The translations under genes and the position numbers were made by a program. 64,000 bases of DNA from Flavisolibacter ginsenosidimutans (lineage in GTDB: Bacteria > Bacteroidota > Bacteroidia > Chitinophagales > Chitinophagaceae). Under the pieces are notes generated by a model. That model was given only the letters and a program-made list of their open reading frames with translations. It searched no databases and was not told the DNA's origin. Below are positions 1 to 8,936 of the stretch, piece by piece. Location of the stretch: positions 2,232,001-2,296,000 of the forward strand of contig NZ_CP042433.1 in the NCBI RefSeq assembly GCF_007970805.1. The letters are read 5' to 3'. The first letter of the stretch is position 1; each line of letters begins with the position of its first letter.

Positions 1-420
1 CAGAAGCAAGAGATTCCTGTTTCGTTTTACAGCAGCCTGCAAGCGGGGCTTGATTACATTACACCCAAAGGCAAGCGCATCCCGAATGAAGACGTAACCG
101 CCAATCCGGAAAAGGGCAAGAAATACGCATTTTGCGCCGATACGCGTTACGACGAAAGCATCATTCCGCACATTTACGGCGCCGATGCCATCTACCACGA
201 AACAACTTACCTGGACAATATGCGTGAACGAGCCGTTGAACGCTTTCACAGCACAACCAAGCAAGCCGCTTTGATTGCGCGAAAAGCTATGGTGAAGAAA
301 TTATTGATCGGTCACTTTAGTTCGAAGTACGCAACGCTTGAACAATTTTTACAGGAAACAAAGGAAGTGTTTCCGAATACGGAGCTGGCGTTGGAAGGAG
401 TTACTTATAATATTCACTAA
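1..420 (+). CDS. rnz: Ribonuclease Z, C-terminal part (5' end outside window)
   Basis: This is the last 139 residues of the tRNA 3'-end endonuclease RNase Z (metallo-beta-lactamase fold), which cuts 3' trailers from tRNA precursors lacking an encoded CCA. The frame is open from base 1 to the TAA at 418-420. Visible family signatures are FCADTRYDE (the metal-ligand Asp region), YHETTYLDNMRERA, the HSTTKQAA helix and GHFSSKY, which carries the last metal-binding His. The only tRNA in the window (32742) has no encoded CCA, as expected for an RNase Z substrate. Identity is secure from these motifs; the N-terminal HxHxDH motif lies outside the window. Confidence 0.93.
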   Translation, partial: QKQEIPVSFYSSLQAGLDYITPKGKRIPNEDVTANPEKGKKYAFCADTRYDESIIPHIYGADAIYHETTYLDNMRERAVERFHSTTKQAALIARKAMVKKLLIGHFSSKYATLEQFLQETKEVFPNTELALEGVTYNIH

Positions 421-455
421 GAAGATTATTTTAAATGTTGAATGCTACAGTCTAA

Positions 456-914
456 ATGAATAAAGTTCTCACATTTGAAACGCTTGATACAATTTGTCAA
501 TTAAACATTGATAAAGATTACGTAGCCGATTGTTTAAAAATCATGAGAGAAGAAAAATGCTTCTTCTTCGACGGTGTTGTCTTACCCCAAGAACATACTG
601 CAAGTTTATATCGCCTGCGGTTGGAGATCAAAAAGGACAATAAGAATCCCAATCATCAATTAATTACTGATTGGGAAAAAGCAGTCGTAAATATCGAAAA
701 CTCGAAATCAAGAAACATTGGACTCACATCAATTATAGGTGAAGTTGACAACTTCCTTATATTTTATGAACCGTTTACGAGGAAAATTTTAGGGGTATCA
801 AAAACGAAGAGTTCTGATGTTTTCCAAAATTTGGAAAAGAAGTTTAAAGAAAAAGACATTTACGGCTTAGGTGGTTTTGAACTATATAATAAAGCCATTC
901 CGACAAAAGAGTAA
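456..914 (+). CDS. Hypothetical protein, AT-rich orphan
   Basis: A 152-residue soluble protein with no signal peptide or membrane segment and no family I can recognise. It is rich in Lys, Asn, Ile and Glu, and its DNA is clearly more AT-rich than the flanking rnz and uvrA genes. This suggests a recent arrival, though that is inference from base use alone. It starts 35 bases after rnz on the same strand and its stop lies 24 bases from the convergent uvrA stop, so there is no room for a conventional terminator between them. No neighbouring gene suggests a function. Confidence 0.6.
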   Translation: MNKVLTFETLDTICQLNIDKDYVADCLKIMREEKCFFFDGVVLPQEHTASLYRLRLEIKKDNKNPNHQLITDWEKAVVNIENSKSRNIGLTSIIGEVDNFLIFYEPFTRKILGVSKTKSSDVFQNLEKKFKEKDIYGLGGFELYNKAIPTKE

Positions 915-938
915 AGTCTCATTCGAATCATCTTAAGT

Positions 939-3926
939 TCACTTCAACTCCTCCTTCAAAAACTGCCCGGTAAAACTTTCCTTCACTTTCAGCAAATCTT
1001 CCGGCGTTCCTTCAAACAAAATTTTACCGCCGCCGTTGCCGCCTTCGGGACCAAGATCAATGATGTGATCCGCCACTTTAATCACGTCCATGTTGTGTTC
1101 AATCACGAGTACCGTGTTGCCGCGGTCAACAAGCTTGTTCAACACTTCAAGCAAGTGATGAATGTCTTCAAAGTGCAAACCCGTTGTAGGCTCGTCAAGA
1201 ATGTAAAAGGTTTTGCCGGTATCGCGTTTGGCGAGTTCCGTTGCCAGTTTCACACGTTGCGCTTCGCCGCCACTCAGCGTTACCGCAGATTGACCAAGTG
1301 TGATATAACCCAAGCCAACGTCTTCAAGCACTTTTATTTTGCGGTAGATGAAAGGCACGGCCTGGAAAAATTCAACCGCTTCTTCCACCGTCATGTCAAG
1401 TACATCGGCAATAGATTTTCCTTTATACCGAATCTCCAGTGTTTCGCGGTTGTAACGTTTGCCGTTGCACTTTTCGCAGTGCACATAAACATCGGGGAGG
1501 AAGTTCATTTCGATGGTGCGCAAACCACTGCCTTCGCACACTTCGCAACGGCCGCTTTTTACATTGAACGAAAAACGTCCGGCGTTGTACCCTCTAATTT
1601 TTGCTTCGGGAATGGAAGCAAACAATGTTCGTATCTCGGTAAAAAAACCACAGTAAGTTGCCGGGTTGCTGCGCGGCGTACGGCCAATCGGCGATTGATC
1701 TATCTCAATCACTTTGTCAATCTCGTCCAAACCTTTCACCGACTTGTACGGCATGGGCGTCATCTTGCTGTTGTAGCAATGCACCGAGAGAAGCGGGTAA
1801 AGTGTTTCGTTAATCAACGTCGATTTTCCGCTGCCGCTTACACCTGTTACAACAATCAGTTTTCCCAACGGAAATTTTACACTCACGTTCTTCAGATTGT
1901 TGCCGCTGGCGCCTTTTATTTCAACGCACTTGCCGTTGCCTTTGCGTCGCTCTTTCGGAACCGCTATTTCTCTTTCGCCGTTTAAGAAGTGTGCGGTTAA
2001 AGTGTCTTGTTCCAACACATGCTTTGGCGTGCCCTGCGCCATGATGCGGCCGCCGTGAAAGCCAGCTTTAGGCCCAACGTCAATCAGGTGATCGGCCGCA
2101 AGCATGATGTCTTTGTCGTGTTCAACAACCAAAACGGAATTGCCGATGTCCCGAAGGTTTTGCAGCGCTGTTATCAAACGATGATTGTCGCGTTGGTGCA
2201 AGCCAATCGAAGGTTCATCCAATACATAGGTGATGCCTTGCAGTTGCGAACCAATTTGCGTAGCCAAACGAATGCGCTGCGATTCGCCACCACTTAAGGT
2301 TCTTGTTGGACGGTACAACGTCAAATAGGTCAATCCAACGTCCAACAAAAATTGCAAACGTTCGCGAATTTCTTTGTTGATTTCGCGGGCAATGATGTTC
2401 TGTTTTGCGCTCAATCTTTTTTCAATATCATCAAACCATTCGCGCAACTGCGTAAGGTCCATGTTGCTCAATTCGGCAATATTTTTTTCAGCCAGTTTAA
2501 ACCAAAGGCTTTCCTTTTTTAGACGGGTTCCATCGCAAGTCGGACAAGTTGTGAGCTGCATAAAACCTTCGGCCCAGCGCTGAATAGCCTCGGACGTGGA
2601 AGTGGCAAACCAACGCTTCACCTGGTTTACAACGCCTTCGAATTCGCCACTGTAAACTTCACCGGAGATTGTTTCGTCGTCGTACTTTACCTCTTCTTCT
2701 GCCATTGCTTCTTCTTTCCCAAACAAAACAAGGTTCAGTGCCTTCGGTGATAAATCTTTTACCGGTTTATCAAGGCTGAATTTCTCTTTACGAGAGAGTT
2801 GTTGCACTTGCCGGAAAATATAGGCTTCGCGTTCGCCGCCGAGCGGCGCAATGCCGCCTTCGTTGATACTTAAGCTATCATCAGGAATGATAGCTTTCAT
2901 GTCAACGGTATAAACCTGCCCCAAGCCTTTGCAGGTTGGACAAGCACCGTAAGGCGAGTTGAAGGAGAAAGAATTGGGTGAGGGTTCTTCGTAAGAAAGG
3001 CCGGTGTCTTCACACATCAAGGCTCTTGAATACGTTGCAATAGCGGCCTCCCCAAACCCTTCGGGTGGAGAGGCTTCGCCAAGCTGCAACTCTCCGCCTT
3101 TCAGCGTCTCTGCTTTCCTTGCAGTTTTTTGTTTAGGCGAGGGCTGCGCATCGGTGGCTTTCCCACCGGGAAGATCGGGATGGGCTGCCACAAACATTAA
3201 ATCTTTTCCAAGTTTCAAGGTTTGCTGCACGCTCTGGCTTATTCTTGTTCGTTCTGACTTTGCTACTTTCAAACGATCCACCACCAATTCAATGTCGTGA
3301 ATCTTGTAGCGGTCAACCTGCATTTTGGGCGCAAGGTCTTTTACCTCTCCGTCAACTCTTACTTTCAAAAAACCTTTCTTACGCACCTCTTCAAACAACT
3401 CGCGATAATGCCCTTTGCGTCCGCGAACAAGCGGCGCCAAGAGGGTAATCTTCTGGCCGTCAAAACGTTTGAAAATATTGTTCACAATTTCGTCTTCGCT
3501 CCAGCGCACCATGCGTTTGCCCGTGTTATACGAATAGGCTTCGCCGGCACGGGCAAACAGGAGCCGTAGAAAATCATAAATCTCCGTAACCGTTCCAACG
3601 GTGGAACGCGGGTTCTTGTTGGTGGTCTTTTGTTCGATGGAAATAACGGGCGAAAGTCCGGTGATTTTGTCCACATCCGGACGCTCCATCTCGCCAATGA
3701 ACTGGCGGGCATAAGCGCCAAAGGTTTCCATATAACGGCGCTGGCCTTCGGCAAAAATCGTATCAAAGGCAAGTGAAGATTTGCCGCTGCCGGAGATACC
3801 CGTTATAACGACCAGTTTATTTTTGGGGATCGAAATGTCAACGTTCTTCAGGTTGTGCTCCTTGGCGCCGTAAACTTCAATAAACTCTTCCGTGCCGTTA
3901 AGGGGCGTGCCGTTTGTTTTTTTCAT
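939..3926 (-). CDS. uvrA: Excinuclease ABC subunit A (UvrA)
   Basis: A 995-residue damage-recognition ATPase of nucleotide excision repair, which works as a dimer and loads UvrB. It has two ABC modules: Walker A GISGSGKS at about 43-50 and GVSGSGKST in the second half, signatures LSGGESQR and LSGGEAQR, and Walker [12 protein letters not shown] and [11 protein letters not shown]. The CEVC...CEKC zinc module of the C-terminal half is intact. In the first zinc module only one Cys of the first pair is left (C305, with T308 where CxxC would end), which I believe is usual in this phylum. Residues about 250-296 are an in-frame insert of low-complexity sequence replacing a variable loop just before this module (see repeat entry at 3042). 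It is divergent from the secreted-protein gene at 4086. Confidence 0.97.
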   Translation of the reverse strand: MKKTNGTPLNGTEEFIEVYGAKEHNLKNVDISIPKNKLVVITGISGSGKSSLAFDTIFAEGQRRYMETFGAYARQFIGEMERPDVDKITGLSPVISIEQKTTNKNPRSTVGTVTEIYDFLRLLFARAGEAYSYNTGKRMVRWSEDEIVNNIFKRFDGQKITLLAPLVRGRKGHYRELFEEVRKKGFLKVRVDGEVKDLAPKMQVDRYKIHDIELVVDRLKVAKSERTRISQSVQQTLKLGKDLMFVAAHPDLPGGKATDAQPSPKQKTARKAETLKGGELQLGEASPPEGFGEAAIATYSRALMCEDTGLSYEEPSPNSFSFNSPYGACPTCKGLGQVYTVDMKAIIPDDSLSINEGGIAPLGGEREAYIFRQVQQLSRKEKFSLDKPVKDLSPKALNLVLFGKEEAMAEEEVKYDDETISGEVYSGEFEGVVNQVKRWFATSTSEAIQRWAEGFMQLTTCPTCDGTRLKKESLWFKLAEKNIAELSNMDLTQLREWFDDIEKRLSAKQNIIAREINKEIRERLQFLLDVGLTYLTLYRPTRTLSGGESQRIRLATQIGSQLQGITYVLDEPSIGLHQRDNHRLITALQNLRDIGNSVLVVEHDKDIMLAADHLIDVGPKAGFHGGRIMAQGTPKHVLEQDTLTAHFLNGEREIAVPKERRKGNGKCVEIKGASGNNLKNVSVKFPLGKLIVVTGVSGSGKSTLINETLYPLLSVHCYNSKMTPMPYKSVKGLDEIDKVIEIDQSPIGRTPRSNPATYCGFFTEIRTLFASIPEAKIRGYNAGRFSFNVKSGRCEVCEGSGLRTIEMNFLPDVYVHCEKCNGKRYNRETLEIRYKGKSIADVLDMTVEEAVEFFQAVPFIYRKIKVLEDVGLGYITLGQSAVTLSGGEAQRVKLATELAKRDTGKTFYILDEPTTGLHFEDIHHLLEVLNKLVDRGNTVLVIEHNMDVIKVADHIIDLGPEGGNGGGKILFEGTPEDLLKVKESFTGQFLKEELK
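3042..3180. repeat. In-frame repeat-like insert inside uvrA
   Basis: This stretch codes for UvrA residues about 249-295, which do not look like conserved UvrA sequence (Pro/Gly/Lys/Glu-rich, with SPPEGFGEA). At DNA level it contains two hairpin-like units. At 3047-3073, CCTCCCC and ACCC face GGGT and GGAGAGG across a TTC loop. At 3160-3172, TTCCC ACC GGGAA forms the second. Such C/T-rich hairpins resemble intergenic repeats of Bacteroidota. The insert is a multiple of three and has no stop codon in the uvrA frame. That it is a mobile or repeat-derived insert is inference. Confidence 0.55.
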
Positions 3927-4085
3927 TCGCTTTCCAATCAGGTGAGCGAAGATAAGACCGGGAAATTCTTTGCTAAAAACTTTAGGCTTTCAGAAATAAA
4001 TTTCAAAACGTAGAAGGATTTGCGCATTCTGGCACAATTTTCAGTAAGTAGGGCCAAACCGCTTCTAAACCTAAAAGCAGAACGT

Positions 4086-4721
4086 ATGAAAAACACAATC
4101 ACTTTAGCCGCTGTTCTCTTTGCAGCCGTTGCAGCCAATGCACAAACAACGCCTGATTCTACGCAACAAAAGCAACAGACGACACCTGTTACCACGCAGA
4201 CAACGACAACTACCGCTACCCTCTCCGATACCTCTATAAACTCCGCTTACATAGCCGATCCTGAAGCCCTGAAAGGACTGAAGACTGAAGACTTGCGGCC
4301 CGAACACGCCTTCCCGGTTTTGGGAAGCTATACGCCAACCGGTGCTTCTACGGCCAATGTAACCATCACACTTGACTCGGCCAACAAAGGCATTGTTTGG
4401 GTGGAAGGACTGTCGCAAGGCAAGTTCAGAGCCCTGATGAAAAAAGCACCCGCCACTTACAAGATTCCCGCGCAAACAACGGCCGAAGGAAAGAACGTAC
4501 CCGAAGGCACCCTGTTTTACAATCCATCATCCAAAGAAGTAACCATTGTTCTGGGCCGTCCGTTTGACGAGGTTAACCCTGCTTCTTTTCAAACCACAAG
4601 TGATAACACTGTGGTGAAGGAAAAAGTAACGAACAACAAACAAAAAGTCAAAGTAAAAGGTTGGCAGTACACCGGTGTAAAAGCGGGTGCAGCCATCACG
4701 CCATCAGCCTCCAAGCAATAA
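4086..4721 (+). CDS. Small secreted hypothetical protein
   Basis: A 211-residue protein with a clear signal peptide (MKNTITLAAVLFAAVAANA, cleavage before QTT) followed by a Thr/Gln-rich stretch of about 35 residues. A globular region follows with an AYIADPEALKGLK-type segment, VTITLDSANKGIVWVEGL and a Lys/Val-rich C-terminus. The ATG at 4086 is chosen because it begins the signal peptide; an in-frame start at 4020 would put 22 unlikely residues in front. It is divergent from uvrA and is followed by a strong terminator at 4748. It is probably periplasmic or outer-membrane associated. No family recognised. Confidence 0.8.
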   Translation: MKNTITLAAVLFAAVAANAQTTPDSTQQKQQTTPVTTQTTTTTATLSDTSINSAYIADPEALKGLKTEDLRPEHAFPVLGSYTPTGASTANVTITLDSANKGIVWVEGLSQGKFRALMKKAPATYKIPAQTTAEGKNVPEGTLFYNPSSKEVTIVLGRPFDEVNPASFQTTSDNTVVKEKVTNNKQKVKVKGWQYTGVKAGAAITPSASKQ

Positions 4722-4747
4722 CCTATGGAATTTTGAAGAACCCGGAA

Positions 4748-4774
4748 AAGGCCCGCCAGTGCGAGGCCTTTTTT
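4748..4774 (+). terminator. Intrinsic terminator after the 4086 gene
   Basis: AAGGCC (4748-4753) pairs with GGCCTT (4765-4770) around an 11-base loop and runs into TTTTTT ending at 4774. It lies 27 bases after the stop codon of the secreted-protein gene. Confidence 0.85.
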
Positions 4775-4831
4775 GTTTACACTTGAAAACGTTTGAATAC
4801 CCGGAGAACGCAGGGCAAATGCATCCGGCAA

Positions 4832-5236
4832 TTAAACTGAACACGCCGTTGCCGAAGGTTGAAGCAAATCAACTTCTTCTTGCAGCCGGTTAAATATTTC
4901 TGCGGCTTGCTGTTTGTCAAAGTCTTCGTGCTGTTTCTTTTTTACGCCGAGACTTGTTAGTTCAACGTGCACGTCGGGTTGTACGCCCTGGTTTTGCAAA
5001 CAGGCTTTTGCGCAGGCCAGCGGACAGCCATCAAGCACGATGATCTTCCGGCCCGATACAGCCGTCTTTACCAGCTTTTTAACGTTGCCGCCCACGCCGG
5101 CGATGCACGACATCTCTGCCAAGCCTTTCCGGTCCATCTGTACGGCCAGGTAGTTGGCCATTTGCGCCGCGCTGGAACATCCCGAACAGGAATAAATCAA
5201 CGGCTTGTCTTCCATAAGAAATTCGTTCGCATTCAT
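4832..5236 (-). CDS. DGC-domain putative zinc-binding protein
   Basis: About 134 residues, with Cys-rich motifs SCSGCSSAAQ near the N-terminus and VLDGCPLACAKACL in the middle. The second contains the DGC signature of the family annotated as putative zinc-binding proteins. An Asp-rich/Gln-rich C-terminal helix ends in TACSV. The start is uncertain: ATG at 5236 or the second ATG at 5215, which lies directly before the conserved core. It follows the SDR gene at 5312-6322 on the same strand by 75 bases and may be the last gene of the spt operon. A function in metal or redox handling is only suggested by the cysteines. Confidence 0.8.
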   Translation of the reverse strand: MNANEFLMEDKPLIYSCSGCSSAAQMANYLAVQMDRKGLAEMSCIAGVGGNVKKLVKTAVSGRKIIVLDGCPLACAKACLQNQGVQPDVHVELTSLGVKKKQHEDFDKQQAAEIFNRLQEEVDLLQPSATACSV

Positions 5237-5311
5237 TGGAAAATTTTTATCCGGCAAGGGTGGGGCTACAGAACTATTCGTATCTGCGAGATAGAAAAAG
5301 TTCCGTTGCAC

Positions 5312-6322
5312 TCACAACCATTTTTGCTCTTTGTACCAGCCAATGGTTTCTTCAATGCCCTTTTGTAAATCGTAAGCAGGCGTTTCGGCCAAATCAGTCC
5401 ACACTGCCTCGCTGTTGCAAAGCCAGTTGGCGCTGGTGATCTCAATCAGTTTTTCGCGGTTGATGAAGGGAAGGCGATTCAAAAAAATTTTGTACATGCC
5501 GTCCATGCCTTTCACCGCTGTGCGCACAAGCGGCAGCGGTAATTTTATTTTTAGCGTTTTGCGTTTGAGGGTGCGCCTTGCTTCGATGCCGATTTGCTCT
5601 TTGTCGTAAGCCTTGCCGTCGGAAACAAGGTAAGATTGGTTTACATGCTCCGAAGCCGTTAAACCAATCACGGCTCTTGCCAAATCTTTAACGTACACCA
5701 GCGACAGCGACTGCCTGTGTCGTCCCACATAAGGCTCCAAGCCTTTGTTCACCAGTTTGATGAACTGAAAAAAGCCTTTGTCCCGCGGCCCGTACACGCC
5801 GGTGGGATAAACAACAAGATGCGGAAGACCGGGCAGCGAATGAACGTATTCCGTTGCTTTTGCCTTGCTCTTTCCGTAAGCCGAAAGCGGTTTGAAATCG
5901 TCCTTTACGTCAATGGGACGCATGTGTTCCGCATTGCCCGGCCCGTACGAAGCCAATGAACTAATCAGCACAAATTTTTCGAGCGGTTGTGCCGAAGCAA
6001 TTGCCGCGTCGGCGAGATTTTTTGTGAAACCATAATTGACGGTATAAAAATCTTCCAGCTTTTTTGCCTGCGTGATGCCGGCGTTGTGAACGATGTAAGC
6101 AAAGCCGCCTTCGTTTTGCCGAAACTCGCTCAACTGATTTTTTAGCTTTTGCGGCGAAGAAAAATCGAGTTCAAAAAACCGAAGCTCTTTTTGCTGCAAA
6201 AACTCGCGGCTGCTGCTGTGCCGAACGCCGGCATACACCTCGTATCCTTTTCGCAAGGCCTCTTCTACCAGAAAGCTTCCGATAAAACCGCTTGCCCCGG
6301 TGATTAAAATTTTTTTCTTCAT
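5312..6322 (-). CDS. NAD-dependent epimerase/dehydratase, candidate ceramide reductase CerR
   Basis: A 336-residue extended short-chain dehydrogenase. The N-terminal Rossmann motif is TGASGFIG, the catalytic SSLASYG and YGKSK (Tyr/Lys) follow, and VYPTGVYGPRD is typical of the extended SDR substrate region. It lies 44 bases downstream of the GNAT gene, which overlaps spt. In Caulobacter an enzyme of this family (CerR) reduces the 3-oxo group of 3-ketoceramide, and homologues are known in Bacteroidota. Position and family make the same role likely here, but the sequence alone cannot separate it from sugar-nucleotide epimerases. The enzyme class is certain; the substrate is inferred. Confidence 0.85.
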   Translation of the reverse strand: MKKKILITGASGFIGSFLVEEALRKGYEVYAGVRHSSSREFLQQKELRFFELDFSSPQKLKNQLSEFRQNEGGFAYIVHNAGITQAKKLEDFYTVNYGFTKNLADAAIASAQPLEKFVLISSLASYGPGNAEHMRPIDVKDDFKPLSAYGKSKAKATEYVHSLPGLPHLVVYPTGVYGPRDKGFFQFIKLVNKGLEPYVGRHRQSLSLVYVKDLARAVIGLTASEHVNQSYLVSDGKAYDKEQIGIEARRTLKRKTLKIKLPLPLVRTAVKGMDGMYKIFLNRLPFINREKLIEITSANWLCNSEAVWTDLAETPAYDLQKGIEETIGWYKEQKWL

Positions 6323-6366
6323 GGCTTTCGAAAATAAAATTTAGTGAACCAAAGCATCAAACAGCG

Positions 6367-7488
6367 TTACAAGTATTTGATGTAACAACGACGGCGCTTG
6401 TGCTGCCGCGCATCAAAATGCTCCCACATGGCCTGCACTTTTTTGTTGTCTTCTAATTGGTGATTCGTTTCCACGTACCGCACGCCGCTTTTCAAATACG
6501 ACCGCAGGGTTTCGCACATCAACACAGCGTTCACGCCTTTGCCCTGCAGATCGTTGCGCACGGCCACCAACAACAAATCAGCCACCTTGCTTTTGTGCAA
6601 GGCTTTTAATAAATGCACAAAACCAAAGGGAAACAACTTTCCTCCCGACTTCTGCAAAGCCTCCGACAGCGAAGGCATTGTAATGCCAAAGGCGGCGAGT
6701 TGTCCTTCTTTGTCGGTAATCAGCGAAACAAAATCGGGTCGAATGAAGGAAAAATATTGTTTGGTGTAATACCGCACCTGTCTTTCGGTGAGCGGCACCA
6801 CGCCGTACAAATTTGAATAAGCGCTGTTGATGAGCGCAAAGATGTCTTTTGCATAAGGCAGCAGTTCTTTTGCCTTGCGAAATTGAACCACATTCAGGCC
6901 CAGTCTCCGCTGCACAACTGCCGCCATCTTTTCCAGCTTCTCGTCCATCTGCTCCGGCAGCTTTATTTTGTATTCCACCCAATCGGTGTGCTTGCGGTAA
7001 CCGGCCCGTTCCAAAAATTTTGGATAGTATGGATGATTGTAAACCGTTGCCAGTGTTCCGGCTTCGTCAAAGCCTTCCACCAGCATTCCTTCGTGGTCCA
7101 AATCGGTAAAGCCCAACGGGCCGTGAACGGCTTCCATGCCGAGTTCTCTTCCCCACTCTTCTACTTTTTCAATTAATGACTTTGCAATGTTTTCGTCTTC
7201 CTCAAAATCTATCCAGCCAAAACGAATGTGCTTTGCCTTCCATTTTTCGATGTAGGCGTTGTTAACAATGCCGGCAATGCGGCCTACGACCTTGTTGTCT
7301 TTGTACGCCAGCCAATAGCGGGCTTCGCAATAATCAAAGGCCGGGTTTTTATCTTTACGCAACGTGACTTTCTCGTCGAAGTGTAAAGGCGGAACGAAAT
7401 GCGGATGACCTTTGTACAAACGATAAGGCAAGGCCAGAAAGTCCCTGAACGCTTTTTTATCTTTCACCTCTTTTACAACGATACTCAT
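6367..7488 (-). CDS. GNAT-like acyltransferase, candidate bacterial ceramide synthase
   Basis: A 373-residue cytosolic protein with a GNAT-type acyltransferase fold. Features include an N-terminal FLALPYRLYKGHPHFVPP motif, WLAYKDNKVVGRIAGIVNN (a GNAT central strand), HGPLGFTDLDHEGML, and a C-terminal GKGVNAVLMCETL that resembles the acyl-CoA-binding loop followed by ETNHQLEDN. Its ATG overlaps the spt stop codon (ATGA at 7485-7488), so the two are translationally coupled. The bacterial ceramide synthase bCerS is a GNAT-family protein encoded near spt; this protein is the obvious candidate to N-acylate 3-ketosphinganine. Family is well supported; the specific reaction is inferred from context. 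Confidence 0.82.
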   Translation of the reverse strand: MSIVVKEVKDKKAFRDFLALPYRLYKGHPHFVPPLHFDEKVTLRKDKNPAFDYCEARYWLAYKDNKVVGRIAGIVNNAYIEKWKAKHIRFGWIDFEEDENIAKSLIEKVEEWGRELGMEAVHGPLGFTDLDHEGMLVEGFDEAGTLATVYNHPYYPKFLERAGYRKHTDWVEYKIKLPEQMDEKLEKMAAVVQRRLGLNVVQFRKAKELLPYAKDIFALINSAYSNLYGVVPLTERQVRYYTKQYFSFIRPDFVSLITDKEGQLAAFGITMPSLSEALQKSGGKLFPFGFVHLLKALHKSKVADLLLVAVRNDLQGKGVNAVLMCETLRSYLKSGVRYVETNHQLEDNKKVQAMWEHFDARQHKRRRCYIKYL

Positions 7489-8702
7489 ACAATTTTGCCT
7501 TCGTTTCTTTCTACAAATACACCAAGTTCTGTTGCCACCTTTTCAATCTTTTCAATCGCTTCATCCAATTGGTTCAGCGTATGCGTGGCCATTACCGACA
7601 TGCGTACGAGCGATGAATCACCTGGCACCGCCGGCGATACTACGGGATTTACAAACACGCCTTCTTCAAACAGGCGTTGCGTGAAATGAAAGGTCAGATG
7701 ATTGTCGCGAATGTAGAGGGGGATAATGGGCGTTTCCGCTTCGTTGGTATCAAAGCCAAGACTTCTTACGGCTTTTGCCAAATAGCGTGTATTACGCCAA
7801 AGAGCATCCAGGCGTTCGGGCTCCTGTTCTATAATTTCTAAAGCGGCTAACGCGGCCGCCGCCGCCGACGGCGGAATGCTGGCGCTGAAAATAAGCGGAC
7901 GCGAATTGTGTTTTAAATAATCAATTACCTCTTTGGTAGATGCCACGAAACCGCCCACCGATGCCAGCGATTTGCTGAAGGTGCTCATGATAATGTCCAC
8001 CTCATCGGTCAATCCAAAATGGCTGGCCGTACCGCTGCCGTTTTCGCCAATCACGCCAAGTGCGTGTGCGTCATCCACCATCACCAGGGCTTTGTAATGA
8101 TTGGCCAATTGTACAATCTCCGGTAGCGGGCAAACGTCACCTTCCATGCTGAAGATACCGTCCACCACAATCATTTTGATTTGCTCTTTGGGCAGGGATT
8201 TTAAGATGCTTTCCAGATCATCCATGTCGTTGTGCGCAAACTTGAGCACCCTTGCAAACGAAAGCCGGCTGCCTTCAATGATAGAAGCATGATCAAGTTC
8301 ATCGAGGATGATCACACCGTGCCGGCCAACGAGCGACGACACGGTTCCCAGATTGGTTTGAAAACCTGTGGTGAATATTAAGGCAGACTCCTTTCCTACA
8401 AAATGAGCCAGCCTTTCTTCCAGCTCAACGTGCAGCTGGGAAGTGCCGTTTAAAAAACGCGACCCCGAACAACTGCTGCCGTATTGCGCAATGGCTTTGC
8501 AGGCGGCTTCTTTTATTTTGGGATGATTGGTAAGGCCCATGTAACTGTTGGAGCCAAACATCAACAATCGCTTTCCCTGAATGATGACTTCTGTATCTCT
8601 GTTCTCTTCTATCGGTCTGAAATAAGGATACAAACCGGCTCTCTTTAATTCGGCGGGTGCTGTAAATTTTTCAAACTTGTGGTGCAAGGCTTGTTGGATC
8701 AT
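7485..8702 (-). CDS. spt: Serine palmitoyltransferase-like alpha-oxoamine synthase
   Basis: A PLP enzyme of about 405 residues that condenses an acyl-CoA with an amino acid. The AYLxP-type core is complete: FGSNSYMGL near the N-terminus, SGSRFLNGTS, VDDAHALGVIG, and the PLP lysine in STFSKSLASVGG (K244 counted from the chosen start). The SKSLASVGG context matches serine palmitoyltransferases rather than KBL or BioF. Start: ATG at 8702 gives MIQQALHHKFEKF, matching the usual N-terminus; an upstream start at 8810 would add 36 unlikely residues. It is first gene of a minus-strand operon with the GNAT and SDR genes and would make the sphingoid base of ceramide lipids. Confidence 0.9.
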   Translation of the reverse strand: MIQQALHHKFEKFTAPAELKRAGLYPYFRPIEENRDTEVIIQGKRLLMFGSNSYMGLTNHPKIKEAACKAIAQYGSSCSGSRFLNGTSQLHVELEERLAHFVGKESALIFTTGFQTNLGTVSSLVGRHGVIILDELDHASIIEGSRLSFARVLKFAHNDMDDLESILKSLPKEQIKMIVVDGIFSMEGDVCPLPEIVQLANHYKALVMVDDAHALGVIGENGSGTASHFGLTDEVDIIMSTFSKSLASVGGFVASTKEVIDYLKHNSRPLIFSASIPPSAAAAALAALEIIEQEPERLDALWRNTRYLAKAVRSLGFDTNEAETPIIPLYIRDNHLTFHFTQRLFEEGVFVNPVVSPAVPGDSSLVRMSVMATHTLNQLDEAIEKIEKVATELGVFVERNEGKIV

Positions 8703-8815
8703 ACCGGATAAACTTGGTAATTGTCTTTGCAAAAAATGATTTCGCGGCAAGAGGTGGGTGACTGCAAAGACGGTGATGAAATACTGTTTAATCGAGGGCA
8801 AATAAAACAAAATTT

Positions 8816-8845
8816 CTAATTAAAGATAATTATGTCTTTAATTAG
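8816..8845. promoter_or_regulatory. Perfect inverted repeat, candidate Rrf2 operator
   Basis: CTAATTAAAGA (8816-8826) and TCTTTAATTAG (8835-8845) are exact reverse complements around an 8-base AT-rich centre. The site sits about midway between the divergent spt (start 8702) and rrf2-family (start 8937) genes. Its size and symmetry fit a dimeric winged-helix regulator such as Rrf2; the assignment is inferred from position. Confidence 0.6.
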
Positions 8846-8936
8846 GCCGGATGATTTTCGTCATGCTCTTTTTCAAAAAAATTGCAGTCACGGCTTAATG
8901 GTTTTGTTACTTTGTGCCGTTTGTTAACTCCATCGC

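Noticed and set aside
1065..1985. A 306-residue plus-strand frame within uvrA
   Set aside because: Antisense to strongly conserved UvrA motifs; its protein has a His/Phe/Val-biased composition typical of an antisense frame.
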